Assembly (NCBI GenBank): GCA_965644295.1
Contig: CBFFRP010000577.1
Coordinates: 62,001 to 126,000 of the forward strand
Direction: 5' to 3'
Length of the DNA: 64,000 bases
Source of the DNA: Paraphysomonas bandaiensis
Taxonomy: Eukaryota; Chrysophyceae
Part shown: in pieces, positions 1 to 10,724 of the stretch
Numbering within the stretch: position 1 is the stretch's first letter
Layout of the letters: every line of letters begins with the position of its first letter
Translations under genes and position numbers: made by a program
Notes under the pieces: generated by a model
Told to the model about the DNA's origin: nothing
The model's input: only the letters and a program-made list of their open reading frames with translations
The model's database searches: none

Positions 1-2297
1 CAGTGAGTGAGCCAACGTCGACGACAACTGTGTTACCCACGAGTGTGAATACTTCGTTGTTTCCTTCAACGACTCCATCCGTCACACTACCTAGTACAGG
101 TCCCTCAGTGAGTGAGCCAACGTCGACGACAACTGTGTTTCCCACGAGTGTGAATACTTCGTTGTTTCCTTCAACGACTCCATCCGTCACACTACCTAGT
201 ACAGGTCCCTCAGTGAGTGAGCCAATGTCGACGACAACTGTGTTTCCCACGAGTGTGAATACTTCGTTGTTTCCTTCAACGACTCCATCCGTCACACTAC
301 CTAGTACAGGTCCCTCAGTGAGTGAGCCAACGTCGACGACAACTGTGTTTCCCACGAGTGTGAATACTTCGTTGTTTCCTTCAACGACTCCATCCGTCAC
401 ACTACCTAGTACAGGTCCCTCAGTGAGTGAGCCAACGTCGACGACAACTGTGTTACCCACGAGTGTGAATACTTCGTTGTTTCCTTCAACGACTCCATCC
501 GTCACACTACCTAGTACAGGTCCCTCAGTGAGTGAGCCAACGTCGACGACAACTGTGTTTCCCACGAGTGTGAATACTTCGTTGTTTCCTTCAACGACTC
601 CATCCGTCACACTACCTAGTACAGGTCCCTCAGTAAGTGAGCCAATGTCGACGACAACTGTGTTTCCCACGAGTGTGAATACTTCGTTGTTTCCTTCAAC
701 GACTCCATCCGTCACACTACCTAGTACAGGTCCCTCAGTGAGTGAGCCAACGTCGACGACAACTGTGTTTCCCACGAGTGTGAATACTTCGTTGTTTCCT
801 TCAACGACTCCATCCGTCACACTACCTAGTACAGGTCCCTCAGTGAGTGAGCCAACGTCGACGACAACTGTGTTACCCACGAGTGTGAATACTTCGTTGT
901 TTCCTTCAACGACTCCATCCGTCACACTACCTAGTACAGGTCCCTCAGTGAGTGAGCCAACGTCGACGACAACTGTGTTTCCCACGAGTGTGAATACTTC
1001 GTTGTTTCCTTCAACGACTCCATCCGTCACACTACCTAGTACAGGTCCCTCAGTGAGTGAGCCAACGTCGACGACAACTGTGTTTCCCACGAGTGTGAAT
1101 ACTTCGTTGTTTCCTTCAACAACTCCATCCGTCACACTACCTAGTACAGGTCCCTCAGTGAGTGAGCCAACGTCGACGACAACTGTGTTTCCCACGAGTG
1201 TGAATACTTCGTTGTTTCCTTCAACGACTCCATCCGTCACACTACCTAGTACAGGTCCCTCAGTGAGTGAGCCAACGTCGACGACAACTGTGTTTCCCAC
1301 GAGTGTGAATACTTCGTTGTTTCCTTCAACGACTCCATCCGTCACACTACCTAGTACAGGTCCCTCAGTGAGTGAGCCAACGTCGACAACAACTGTGTTT
1401 CCCACGAGTGTGAATACTTCGTTGTTTCCTTCAACGACTCCATCCGTCACACTACCTAGTACAGGTCCCTCAGTGAGTGAGCCAACGTCGACGACAACTG
1501 TGTTTCCCACGAGTGTGAATACTTCGTTGTTTCCTTCAACGACTCCATCCGTCACACTACCTAGTACAGGTCCCTCAGTAAGTGAGCCAACGTCGACGAC
1601 AACTGTGTTTCCCACGAGTGTGAATACTTCGTTGTTTCCTTCAACAACTCCATCCGTCACACTACCTAGTACAGGTCCCTCAGTGAGTGAGCCAACGTCG
1701 ACGACAACTGTGTTTCCCACGAGTGTGAATACTTCGTTGTTTCCTTCAACGACTCCATCCGTCACACTACCTAGTACAGGTCCCTCAGTGAGTGAGCCAA
1801 CGTCGACGACAACTGTGTTTCCCACGAGTGTGAATACTTCGTTGTTTCCTTCAACGACTCCATCCGTCACACTACCTAGTACAGGTCCCTCAGTGAGTGA
1901 GCCAACGTCGACAACAACTGTGTTTCCCACGAGTGTGAATACTTCGTTGTTTCCTTCAACGACTCCATCCGTCACACTACCTAGTACAGGTCCCTCAGTG
2001 AGTGAGCCAACGTCGACGACAACTGTGTTTCCCACGAGTGTGAATACTTCGTTGTTTCCTTCAACGACTCCATCCGTCACACTACCTAGTACAGGTCCCT
2101 CAGTGAGTGAGCCAACGTCGACGACAACTGTGTTTCCCACGAGTGTGAATACTTCGTTGTTTCCTTCAACGACTCCATCCGTCACACTACCTAGTACAGG
2201 TCCCTCAGTGAGTGAGCCAACGTCGACGACAACTGTGTTTCCCACGAGTGTGAATACTTCGTTGTTTCCTTCAACGACTCCATCCGTCACACAGTGA
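1..2297 (+). CDS. Partial Ser/Thr/Pro-rich tandem-repeat protein (3' end)
   Basis: The reading frame is already open at the window edge and runs to TGA at 2295-2297, so this is the C-terminal part of a larger protein. It consists of about 22 near-identical 35-residue units, each containing SEPTSTTTVFPTSVNTSLFP followed by STTPSVTLPSTGPSV. Thr, Ser and Pro dominate and each unit has an N-T-S sequon, which fits a heavily glycosylated mucin-like wall or surface protein (inference). No catalytic domain, membrane anchor or GPI signal is visible before the stop. The last unit breaks off after SVT and the stop arises where the repeat is interrupted. That point also reads as a good 5' splice donor (GTGAGT), so the real gene may splice onward. 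The frame holds through all units, which supports translation. Function unknown. Confidence 0.6.
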   Translation, partial: VSEPTSTTTVLPTSVNTSLFPSTTPSVTLPSTGPSVSEPTSTTTVFPTSVNTSLFPSTTPSVTLPSTGPSVSEPMSTTTVFPTSVNTSLFPSTTPSVTLPSTGPSVSEPTSTTTVFPTSVNTSLFPSTTPSVTLPSTGPSVSEPTSTTTVLPTSVNTSLFPSTTPSVTLPSTGPSVSEPTSTTTVFPTSVNTSLFPSTTPSVTLPSTGPSVSEPMSTTTVFPTSVNTSLFPSTTPSVTLPSTGPSVSEPTSTTTVFPTSVNTSLFPSTTPSVTLPSTGPSVSEPTSTTTVLPTSVNTSLFPSTTPSVTLPSTGPSVSEPTSTTTVFPTSVNTSLFPSTTPSVTLPSTGPSVSEPTSTTTVFPTSVNTSLFPSTTPSVTLPSTGPSVSEPTSTTTVFPTSVNTSLFPSTTPSVTLPSTGPSVSEPTSTTTVFPTSVNTSLFPSTTPSVTLPSTGPSVSEPTSTTTVFPTSVNTSLFPSTTPSVTLPSTGPSVSEPTSTTTVFPTSVNTSLFPSTTPSVTLPSTGPSVSEPTSTTTVFPTSVNTSLFPSTTPSVTLPSTGPSVSEPTSTTTVFPTSVNTSLFPSTTPSVTLPSTGPSVSEPTSTTTVFPTSVNTSLFPSTTPSVTLPSTGPSVSEPTSTTTVFPTSVNTSLFPSTTPSVTLPSTGPSVSEPTSTTTVFPTSVNTSLFPSTTPSVTLPSTGPSVSEPTSTTTVFPTSVNTSLFPSTTPSVTLPSTGPSVSEPTSTTTVFPTSVNTSLFPSTTPSVTQ
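1..2297. repeat. 105-bp tandem repeat, about 22 copies, with a 420-bp higher-order unit at its left end
   Basis: Units start at 1, 106, 211, 316 and so on every 105 bp to 2206. Variants mark a higher-order structure: units 1, 5 and 9 encode VLP in place of VFP, and units 3 and 7 encode SEPM in place of SEPT. A four-unit (420 bp) block has therefore been duplicated. From unit 10 onward the copies are almost uniform, with only silent GTGAGT/GTAAGT and gac/aac changes. Confidence 0.95.
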
Positions 2298-3224
2298 GTC
2301 AACGTCGACGGTATTTGTTGTTCTTTAGTTTTTTCTTTTTTCGTCATTAATTTTACTGTCTTTTTGTGTTTTTTTATATCGGTGTTTGATTTTAATATTG
2401 TTCTGTTAAATTTTGTGGATTTACATTTTGGCTTGACGCAGGTTGTATTTTTTTTGATTTGGTTGTTATATATTTCTCTTTCAATGTGTACGATATTAAT
2501 TGAGTGAAATATCGGTCGAGTTGGTTTGGTTACTCCCACCCGCAGTGATAAGTATAACCAGCACTCTTATATCTGCCTGTTTGCTATAACTCAAGCTACT
2601 CTTAATTCGTAGCGGACGACCAAAATCTAGACCAATATCCATAACTTTAATTTTAGTATGACTATGTCGCCGCAATTCCAAAATGAGGTGTCAACACTAA
2701 CTAATTCGCTCTGAGTGACGGACACCTTTTGCGATTTTAGCACATTTATTATCTTTGTGACCAATGGCGGTGGATAATCCAAATTTTTCTCATGAATGCA
2801 TGGCAATTTGGTAAGAGTGGTTGATACTGTTAATACATAGATAGTGGACGGAATTTATCAATATCTGTTTGAAATAAAACATATAGCAAGCCAACTTCTC
2901 CAGGAAGCAGCCAACAAATGTTGATATGTACATATAGTGTATTATACCCTATGTAGTTGACAAGTTGACCACGTACTTCTATTACAACTCTAAACTTACG
3001 ACGTTACGACATACATCTACACTTGAAATAGTCTTGTAATATATGTTTTTATTGCTTTAGATACATGTAATGTATGATAAAACCTGAATCTACAATACAA
3101 GTTGTTTGTAAACGATTTTTCTTCCTCAGACACATTTTGTCATTAATATATTTGCCTTAACTTCTTATCATACTGATACAATTTATTGTTGTGTTTGTTA
3201 CTTTTCAAAGCGTCACTGCATGCA
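2298..3224. other. Non-coding, T-rich then AT-rich
   Basis: Directly after the repeat ORF comes a T-rich stretch (about 2315-2480), compatible with a 3' UTR or intron. The rest is AT-rich with no coding frame I can support; a 61-codon antisense frame at 2496-2681 has no recognisable features. Confidence 0.5.
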
Positions 3225-3830
3225 TTGAGATATATTATTCAACCTAGTCAATTTGGTCGAATTTCCTAGTCATACTATTTTCGGTGTAAAACCCTAGTCT
3301 AAGCAATAAATAACTCAACCTAGCCAATTATAGTATTCAACCTAGTCGTTCTGATATCCATTGATTTCACATTATGACTGTCTAAGATACGCGCACACAC
3401 CACACAACATATTGATGGCTCGGAGAGCATCACAACAAACATAGCAATTAATTCATATATGCATATCTACTTAACAGTGTATGTGTATGCAGCATCTGTA
3501 TAGCTTATTAGAATAAAGAATTGATCTTTATAATAGTAAAACAATGTTGTGATTATTAGAGTGTAAGTAATGAACACGATAGAGTGAAAATTATGAATAA
3601 CAATATAGAACGTACTATCATGCACAACGGAATAGTTAGAAGTGTAACTGATAATGACGACGTTATGATGACGATCACGTATCTTCGACAGATACTCTCT
3701 CTAATTCAGTTCATGGTGTATTTCATTGAACATTATAACTCACAGATACAATCATGTATTAAGCTGAATCCTAATAATTAGTGTACGATGGGTCCCTTAT
3801 CAGTGTTATGAGGAGGAGCTGTGCTGTGGA
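3225..3830. repeat. Dispersed repeat, copy A (partner at about 53.68-54.02 kb)
   Basis: Several blocks match 53.68-54.02 kb in the same order and orientation. Shared blocks include an AATTTCCTAGTC-like block (3260 versus 53720), a CTAAGATACxxGC block followed by ACCACACAACA (3385 versus 53790), TGTATAGCTTATTA (3495 versus 53947), and CCCTTATxAxCAGTGTTATG (3793 versus 53978). Copy A carries about 270 extra bp (roughly 3510-3785) between the last two blocks. Short degenerate CAACCTAGTC repeats occur at 3240-3355. It is probably an old non-autonomous mobile element; no coding capacity is evident. Confidence 0.55.
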
Positions 3831-4260
3831 CATAACCCCATGAATATACAGGCACCAGGATATCTTCATACTCTATGAGTGAGATCGCTTCTCTTCCTTC
3901 ACTTCACGACAAGTGACTTGTTGACATACGGACTACGGACAACACTGTGGCTTCTGTTAACCCTATTAGGGTTTATTGTTTATTGAGTCGTCGCGTGATT
4001 CAACTAACACGAAATATTTATCATTAATCATAGCATGTAAAATTATAAATTAGGTTCGTTGTTAGTCATAAGAGGGTAAATAAGTGCTTTATTAACTAAA
4101 TGCATGATTCAAATGCCTGCAGATGTACCCTATAGCAATACTTCACACTAGTTAGTGCAACAACAAAAAGTTTTCTATGTACCCATTTCATACGGTAAAG
4201 AAATTGGCAATAGTTTTAACTTTGCTACGAACGCTCAACTGAAGTAATAAACCCTTCACA
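3831..4260. other. Non-coding spacer
   Basis: AT-rich spacer up to the stop codon of the minus-strand CD36-like gene. It should contain that gene's 3' UTR; I see no other feature. Confidence 0.4.
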
Positions 4261-7200
4261 CTAAAACGGACTGTGAGTTTCGAATTCCACCTCTGATTTT
4301 CTTCCAGGGGAAAGGGTAGCCCTCACTGTAGCTTTCTTCTGCATCTGGGCAATCTAGAATACGTACAGCAATAATTATAATGACCCAAACACAACCCACA
4401 CATAAACTGATACCTGTGTGCACAAAAAGACAATCCCGACAAAACAGAGAACGGGAATGATAATGACAAGAATAGACATGGCATATCTCGCATCTAGGCC
4501 GCTCTTCAGAGAAGCAGACAAGTAATCAGGAGCTTCGGGATTAACGTGAAGCCAGTACAATGGCAAAACTTTTCCACCCATTACTTTAGGAGTGAATACA
4601 TTTCCTATTATTTGGCATCCATATATTAAATTGACTACATATAGCGCACTTACAAACATAACAGAAAAATATGAAGTTTATATACAATGCATATATTGCG
4701 AATACATGCTTTTGACCTGCATTGCACGGGTAATTGACCCCACCGGCAATATAACACATCGGGTCCGATGCATTATACACGCTGGCCATAAATCCACATG
4801 TAGGGTCCAATTGAGGGTTACAGTTCCAAGTGAAGGACGATATTTGATTGGCAATAGCACCTTTGAGAGTTAAACCGGTTGCAGGCTCAATATTGATGTA
4901 CCCTAAGTACTCAGATGAGCCATACTCCTGCCATGTCGATACTGATATCATTTCGGGACTACTCAATCTACTAGAGTGTTTCGAATAGCTATCTCGAGTT
5001 CGGTACAAATTAACCCCAACCGATGAAGCTGAACCGCGCTCAACGTTGCTCGATTGAGATAACATAGCTTCATCACTCCCAAAGAAATTCGGGAAACTCA
5101 TTATTACAGGCCCTCCGTCGGAAGCATACACCATGTTTTCCATATTCTGATAAGGGACCTCACCGCGTCGCTGAGTCGCTTCAATATCCTCATCTGTTAT
5201 AGCTTTCGAAATATCTGGAAGAAATTTATTGACTTCAATTCCACCAATATCATGTTTCTTTTCGTGTTTAATAGTAAGAGTATTTAACTTGTATGAGCTC
5301 CAAATTTCTTCAGTGTCATACTTAGGGTCCCCATCAGTCAGTTGGTAGTCCAAAAAACTAGATGTGATTCCCCGTCCAGATCGGATGGCTGCTTGATACC
5401 CAGAGATATTAAAGTACGTCATCGTGCCACCAGTTCCACTTAGACCAGATTTGACAATTGTAGGATCAGCCCATGGCATATTCGGATAGGTATACGTATC
5501 TGGAGTAAACCAATCCTTATAACTAGTCTCTCCCTTCCACATAATTTGTTGGAACTTCTGCTTGCCTTTTGCACAACCAGTGTAGAACTACACACTTGTA
5601 GTTAGGTAATATAGTTTGAGAACTCAAATGTATAACAACACAATGCTAAGATATACACTGCAAAGTATATGCCATGTACGGAAGATAAATGGGACCGGGA
5701 CAAAAAAACTACAAATATTTCTTACTTTGGTTTCCGGAGATGGCTTGATGTACTGCTTCGCCTCATCATTTGAAAATACTCGTCTGGGCTGAACTAACCC
5801 ATTAACCCATTGATGGCACCCCACACCTGATCCCTTTACACCGAAAGCGCTCGATTCAAAGGATGCGAGACAGCACGGTTCAATAGGAGATGATGACCCC
5901 AGGGAAGTTCCATCCGCACATTGCTTTGTCGCACCTGTATAATATCATTAACACAATTTGATTGTGAAAGATTCGGTTAAATTAATGATCGCAGACAATG
6001 TATCATGTTGCGCACACTGAAGTTGGGCACTAGTGCGGATGTGCTTTTTTACCTGCATCAAGACTAAGCAACGCTGCAATGGCGACAGAAATTCCAAAAG
6101 GCTGGCAGCTAACCCCTTCAAGATATCGTAGCTCATCCGCCCTCTCTTTTGTCAAACCAGCTTCTGACTGCAGGACATCTGAGGAAGGGACGGTACCTGA
6201 ACAAAAAACGAAATCATGAGCACGAAAACAATTATAAGAACATGGACCTCACACAAACGCACAAATCATATCACAATATCCATTACACATATACAAATAC
6301 TCATAAAGAGAAACGTACACACCGCACCTGCACAGGACACGTCCCGAATAGCTGCCTGGCCCGCTCCTCCCATTACTTGACTAACAACAGTTTCGACTGA
6401 GGGGCAGTACAATGAATAGCATGCATCCCTAAGGTCGGCGGTCAAATTTGAGTTCATATATACAGTATCCATATCTGGAGGTGAAGATGTTAAGGATGAG
6501 GCCGTTTTAATCATTCCAATTTGAGCAGATGCCGATCCAAATGTAAGTTCAGTAATACCCAATCTGCGCACAAGAGGAGTATAGGCCCCTGTTGATAGAG
6601 GAAAATCACTCCCAACATCATCCAGTTTCAGACCGTTGTCATATTTGGCCAACCAAGAGAGAATACCACCACCTTTGGAAGTTCTCGATGCTAAATCACT
6701 GCAAGTTGTAGCATTTGCGGTAGGTGTAGGAGCACAGCACCTACACATGACATTTTCTCCCATTTCACTGGTATCACAATACCCATAGGTCCCAGATGTA
6801 TCTTGTATAAGCCCAATTTGAGTAGGAGTGCACGTAGTAGAGATGATGAGTAAACCCTCATTTTGCGCACCCGCTAAGAGGTTCAGATATGCGTAATTGA
6901 GAGCATTAACAGTGTCGTCCTCCAGACAGTCACTGCAAGAGGCCGATGATTTAAACTTCACATCATTGTAGAGATTAAAAGTAACGGTGCCTTCAGATTC
7001 AGAGAAGTCAACATCGTGACGCTTCTGCTTTAATCTAATGCCGTACGGGCCTTGCTCATACATTTCAGCAGTGGATCCAGCGGCATACTCATCGGGGTTG
7101 GATATGTTGTATACCCACAGCTGCAGTGTGGTCGCAGGCGCATTACTGAACACATGAGCGGCTGGATCGCTATCAGCACATGTCTCTGACACCATATCCA

Positions 7201-7363
7201 CACTATCCTTAATGCTCTTGGACACTGCTCGATAAGCGAGCAGGACCCCTAGAGCGACAGCACCCAATAGAACAGCAGAGCAGAGGAGTGTGTTGGAGCG
7301 CCGCTTCCTCTTCTCGTCATGTGCAACTGACGCTACACTCACATCAGAGTCCTTCCACTGCAT
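4261..7363 (-). CDS. CD36/LIMP-2 (scavenger receptor class B) family protein, 6 exons
   Basis: Proposed exons (minus strand): 6328-7363, 6053-6196, 5726-5934, 4717-5560, 4414-4604, 4261-4353. All introns are GT-AG and the phases match, giving about 838 residues, long for this family (animal members are about 470-510). The family topology is visible: an N-terminal cytoplasmic tail, a membrane anchor near residues 25-48, a large ectodomain, then a second anchor (SILVIIIPVLCFVGIVFLC, near 788-807) and a roughly 31-residue cytoplasmic tail. Family-like motifs are LWVYNISNPDEYAAG and YEQGPYGIR near the start, INIEPATGLTLKG late in the ectodomain, and PLYWLHVNPEAP before the second anchor. The ectodomain is Cys-rich with several N-glycosylation sequons. 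CD36 relatives bind lipids, lipoproteins or particles at the plasma membrane or in endolysosomes; the ligand here is unknown. Confidence 0.88.
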
Positions 7364-7619
7364 GATTGATGAGGGAAGAGCAAGAGATGATGTCGACTGA
7401 TGTTGAATGAACCGGTGAGTGTTTATGGGTGTGTGTGATGGGATCTACTTGGACCTCAAATGCCTCATACACACACAGCAAACATACCACACCGCATACA
7501 TACATACACACTGTAGCAGATGGTATCCAACTGCTACTGTACTCTGCTGTATACATATATATATACATACATACATACATACATACATACATACATACAT
7601 ACATACATACATACATACA

Positions 7620-7653
<34 letters not shown>

Positions 7654-7960
7654 CATACATACATACATACATACATACATACATACATACATACATACAT
7701 ACATACATACATACATACATACATACATACATACATACATACATACATACATACATACATACATACATACATACATACATACATACATACATACATACAT
7801 ACATACATACATACATACATACATACATACATACATACATACATACATACATACATACATACATACATACATACATACATACATACATACATACATACAT
7901 ACATACATACATACATACATACATCAACAGTCAGCAGTTTGTAGCTGTCGTCCACTAAAC
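7364..7960. promoter_or_regulatory. Shared upstream region of two divergent genes
   Basis: The start codons of the CD36-like gene (7363, minus) and the methyltransferase (7961, plus) face away from each other, so both promoters must lie in these 597 bp. More than half is CATA microsatellite. No TATA box or initiator can be assigned with confidence. Confidence 0.45.
7563..7924. repeat. (CATA)n microsatellite, about 90 copies
   Basis: Almost pure CATA tetranucleotide repeat with one CATATATA interruption near 7646. It leaves several frames on both strands open by chance (YIHT-like and CMYV-like products); these are not genes. Confidence 0.97.
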
Positions 7961-8716
7961 ATGGGTTCCGTTCGAGGTAGGACCTTTATGGATTTTATCC
8001 GGTACAATGTGCCAGCTCTTCGTGGTATCACAGGCACTCAGCTGCAGAGGGCTCCCCTGTGGAATGATATCTATAGTAAGTCCACAGGCATCTATGAGTG
8101 GGGCTGCAAACCCTCTCATCTGTTTCAGTATATATATAGACATAATGGAATATCAAATGCTGCTACATTAAAAGAAACGATGCCTTCAGATGATGCGGTG
8201 CTGCTTATCGGTGCAGGGGCCTCTCAGTTAGGGGATGCTATGTACGAGTATGGCTATGAGCCCGTCGTACAGACTGATTTTAGTGAAGTTGTTGTGAATA
8301 GAAGACGAGAAGCACTAGATAGGAGTAAATACCCGAAAATGTATTGGGAGCTTGCCGATGCACGCCTTCCATTACATCCGTTATTGCACTTGATACAAAA
8401 ACCCAACAACAGTGACGTATCTCATATTCAGGATGGTTCTGCTTCAAGCGTTTTATTCGGCTCAGTTTTAGATAAAGGTCTAATTGATGGACTCTATCTG
8501 GCCGGTGGCGAGTCAATGGAAGATATACCGAAAGTAGTTTCGAATGTGGCCAACGTTTTAACTCCTGAATCAGGAGTGTTTGTAACGTTCTCTTATTCAC
8601 ATCCTAATATAATTGAACCACTGCTGAAGCACCGTTTGTTTGGATCTATTGAAGCACGTTTACTAGAAACTCCTGACATATATCTGTATCGCGTATGCCG
8701 AAATGCGGAAGTTTAA
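7961..8716 (+). CDS. Class I SAM-dependent methyltransferase (METTL13/EEF1AKMT4-like)
   Basis: Single exon, 251 residues. ATG at 7961 is chosen because the frame upstream of it is microsatellite. SAM-binding motif I appears as LLIGAGASQLGDAMYE near residues 81-96, followed by the acidic end of strand beta2 in VVQTDFSEVVV. The post-II motif VLDKGLIDGLYLAGG resembles the DKGxxD signature of the METTL13/ECE2-type lysine methyltransferases that modify eEF1A (family knowledge). A conserved-looking WxDIYSKS...YEWG block precedes motif I, as in that family, and a late F-V-T-F-S strand is present. It probably transfers methyl groups from SAM to a protein lysine; eEF1A as substrate is only an inference. 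Length fits a stand-alone catalytic domain. Confidence 0.8.
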   Translation: MGSVRGRTFMDFIRYNVPALRGITGTQLQRAPLWNDIYSKSTGIYEWGCKPSHLFQYIYRHNGISNAATLKETMPSDDAVLLIGAGASQLGDAMYEYGYEPVVQTDFSEVVVNRRREALDRSKYPKMYWELADARLPLHPLLHLIQKPNNSDVSHIQDGSASSVLFGSVLDKGLIDGLYLAGGESMEDIPKVVSNVANVLTPESGVFVTFSYSHPNIIEPLLKHRLFGSIEARLLETPDIYLYRVCRNAEV

Positions 8717-9212
8717 ATTGTTTGCAAATAGTTAGCGCATTGTTCATGAAGCTGAGCACATCATTATGTAACATTTTGGAAGCGGTGGTTCATTGGCTTA
8801 TTTCACTTTAGCATTATAAATAATGCACTTCTTTATCAATGTGCTAACCTTATCAACAATACATACTAAACTAACTGCGTGCAGGTCTTGCACTTCAGCA
8901 GCAAGAACTTTCATTATTTTCGCGATTAACACATTTCAACTCGGTATCATTTTTACACCACCTATAATTTCTGCACCTACGATCGAACGCCCACTATAAT
9001 TTCGTAATTCATAATACGTGGCTTAGATATATGTTCGTATTCTACTTCGATTTTGAAGAAACAACATCATGTAAACTGTAAACACAATACGTATTTAGCG
9101 ATGAATTATCAGTAAGGCCGAATAACACATAACACATACTAACAAAATATAATTTCTATATATCCTCTACTGACAAAACTAACGAGCTTATGTACAACGC
9201 TGAGACAACACT
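8717..9212. other. Intergenic between convergent genes
   Basis: AT-rich and non-coding. It must hold the 3' ends of the flanking convergent genes; no distinct motif was recognised. Confidence 0.5.
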
Positions 9213-10724
9213 CTACACTACAGTTGGGTTCTCGTAATATATGTTTGGGCCAAATGTCACACGCCGGTCATGTGTTAAGCGTTTCTTAAGTGAACTCTTT
9301 CTAGGTGCGTCCAATGGGTTGCCTACTCTAGAAGACCCACGCATCATAGCACGAGGTGATTCAGTACATTTTGCACTGCGAGGACTTTCGAGTGAGGGAG
9401 AATTCTGAATTATTGCAGTGAGTGGAGTCTCCAATGGCGAAATATCTCTGTGTGATTTGTCTTCATAGATGTCGTCAACAGCAAATCTGATACTAGAATT
9501 ACTTTGAGGGCTGGACAATGGACTTTCCACGGCTGCTTCGATATCATCCCCACACATTATATTTGCGAAATGTTCTTCCCTTACTGGTCTGTAATTAGAA
9601 TTGAGGTTGTCTGACGAGCGTTCAGCGGCCTCTACAACGGCTAATAAATCTGTATTTTTGAGCTCTATCCTCTGTCGACTACCACGACAATAAAACACCT
9701 TTGGAGAAAATCTAGGCATATTCTGATATCCACTGCTGCTATGACGGCTATTAGACTTCGAATACCCAAAATTCTTAAAGACTATCTTCGAAGGTTTTAC
9801 AGACCCACACATCACACTGCAGGACATCCCAAGGACACACACTGTCGCAACTACCAGAAAAACAACAATCGCAAACCCGTTAGACTCACGAGATTCATTT
9901 ACACCAGATGGCTGGACAGTTGGACTCAATGTAAATTCACTGTTCATTGGTACGTCGTTACCAGTGTATACTTCTGCATAATAGGATGATTCACCACCTA
10001 TTCGAATAGAACTGAACGACACACTTGACCATGATGGAGTGGTTTCACTAGAGGCAACATCATCAAATTGTTCCCATGACGGGACATGAGCACCCAACTT
10101 CACGAAATGCGGCTGTATGTCCATATATGCTGTTAATAAACCAAACACAGACACCACAAGAGTCTGGTTACGCCATATACGAAGGTACCCTTCTGCCTGT
10201 GAAGTAGAAAAATTGTCCTCAATTACCCAATCGTCCCACACCTGCGTTTTCACATCACCCACGGTGAAGTACCGACAAGAACTTTGAGCAGAAGATTCTG
10301 CAGTATTTCCACACACGACAACATGAATGGACAAACCACTCACATATAGCCCTAACATAGGTGAACGACTCGAAATACTGTCAGAATCACCACCAAGGAG
10401 GGAAAACAAGTACGTAACCGGCTGCTGCAGTGAAGAAGCCGGTAACAACGACGAGAAGCCAAACCAATAAAGCCCATTATTAGAAGGTATAATAGAACTC
10501 TTCATGGATGGTAGAGGAGTTATTTGAGCACGAAAACACGGCTCATGAGGACAGAATGAAATATTGGTGAACGTCACATTATCTGTCGCAGAAACCACCC
10601 CCGAGCGCCCCTGTATGTCCCTCTCCCATGACGTGAGGTCCACGAAGTCATCCTCAAACAATATGTCCCCTAAACTAAAACATATGATGAACAACAGGAC
10701 GATAACGGTTCGAATAGGGCTCAT
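9213..10724 (-). CDS. Type I membrane protein with polysaccharide-lyase-like (jelly-roll) ectodomain
   Basis: Single exon, 503 residues. A signal peptide (RTVIVLLFIICFSLG, residues 5-19) is followed by an ectodomain of about 260 residues. A transmembrane helix (GFAIVVFLVVATVCVLG, near 283-300) leads to a Ser-rich cytoplasmic tail of about 200 residues. The segment VWDDWVIEDNFSTSQAEGYL...RIWRNQTLVV...HFVKLGAH resembles the core of heparin-lyase/alginate-lyase-like concanavalin-A folds, where a W-x-DW strand, a G-x-L-x-VW strand and a Y/F-x-KLG strand recur. I cannot verify catalytic residues, so it may be a carbohydrate-binding receptor rather than an enzyme. The ectodomain has several N-linked sequons. 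The tail has repeated SP motifs (SPLSSP, SPLETP, SPSLESP, ESP), possible proline-directed phosphosites. The family call is moderate; the topology is firm. Confidence 0.65.
   Translation of the reverse strand: MSPIRTVIVLLFIICFSLGDILFEDDFVDLTSWERDIQGRSGVVSATDNVTFTNISFCPHEPCFRAQITPLPSMKSSIIPSNNGLYWFGFSSLLPASSLQQPVTYLFSLLGGDSDSISSRSPMLGLYVSGLSIHVVVCGNTAESSAQSSCRYFTVGDVKTQVWDDWVIEDNFSTSQAEGYLRIWRNQTLVVSVFGLLTAYMDIQPHFVKLGAHVPSWEQFDDVASSETTPSWSSVSFSSIRIGGESSYYAEVYTGNDVPMNSEFTLSPTVQPSGVNESRESNGFAIVVFLVVATVCVLGMSCSVMCGSVKPSKIVFKNFGYSKSNSRHSSSGYQNMPRFSPKVFYCRGSRQRIELKNTDLLAVVEAAERSSDNLNSNYRPVREEHFANIMCGDDIEAAVESPLSSPQSNSSIRFAVDDIYEDKSHRDISPLETPLTAIIQNSPSLESPRSAKCTESPRAMMRGSSRVGNPLDAPRKSSLKKRLTHDRRVTFGPNIYYENPTVV

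Noticed and set aside
1-2297. Possible CRISPR-like or satellite array
   Set aside because: Units are 105 bp with no repeat/spacer alternation and keep one coding frame; the genome is eukaryotic.
7344-7958. Several long frames of YIHT or CMYV repeats on both strands
   Set aside because: Translations of the CATA microsatellite.
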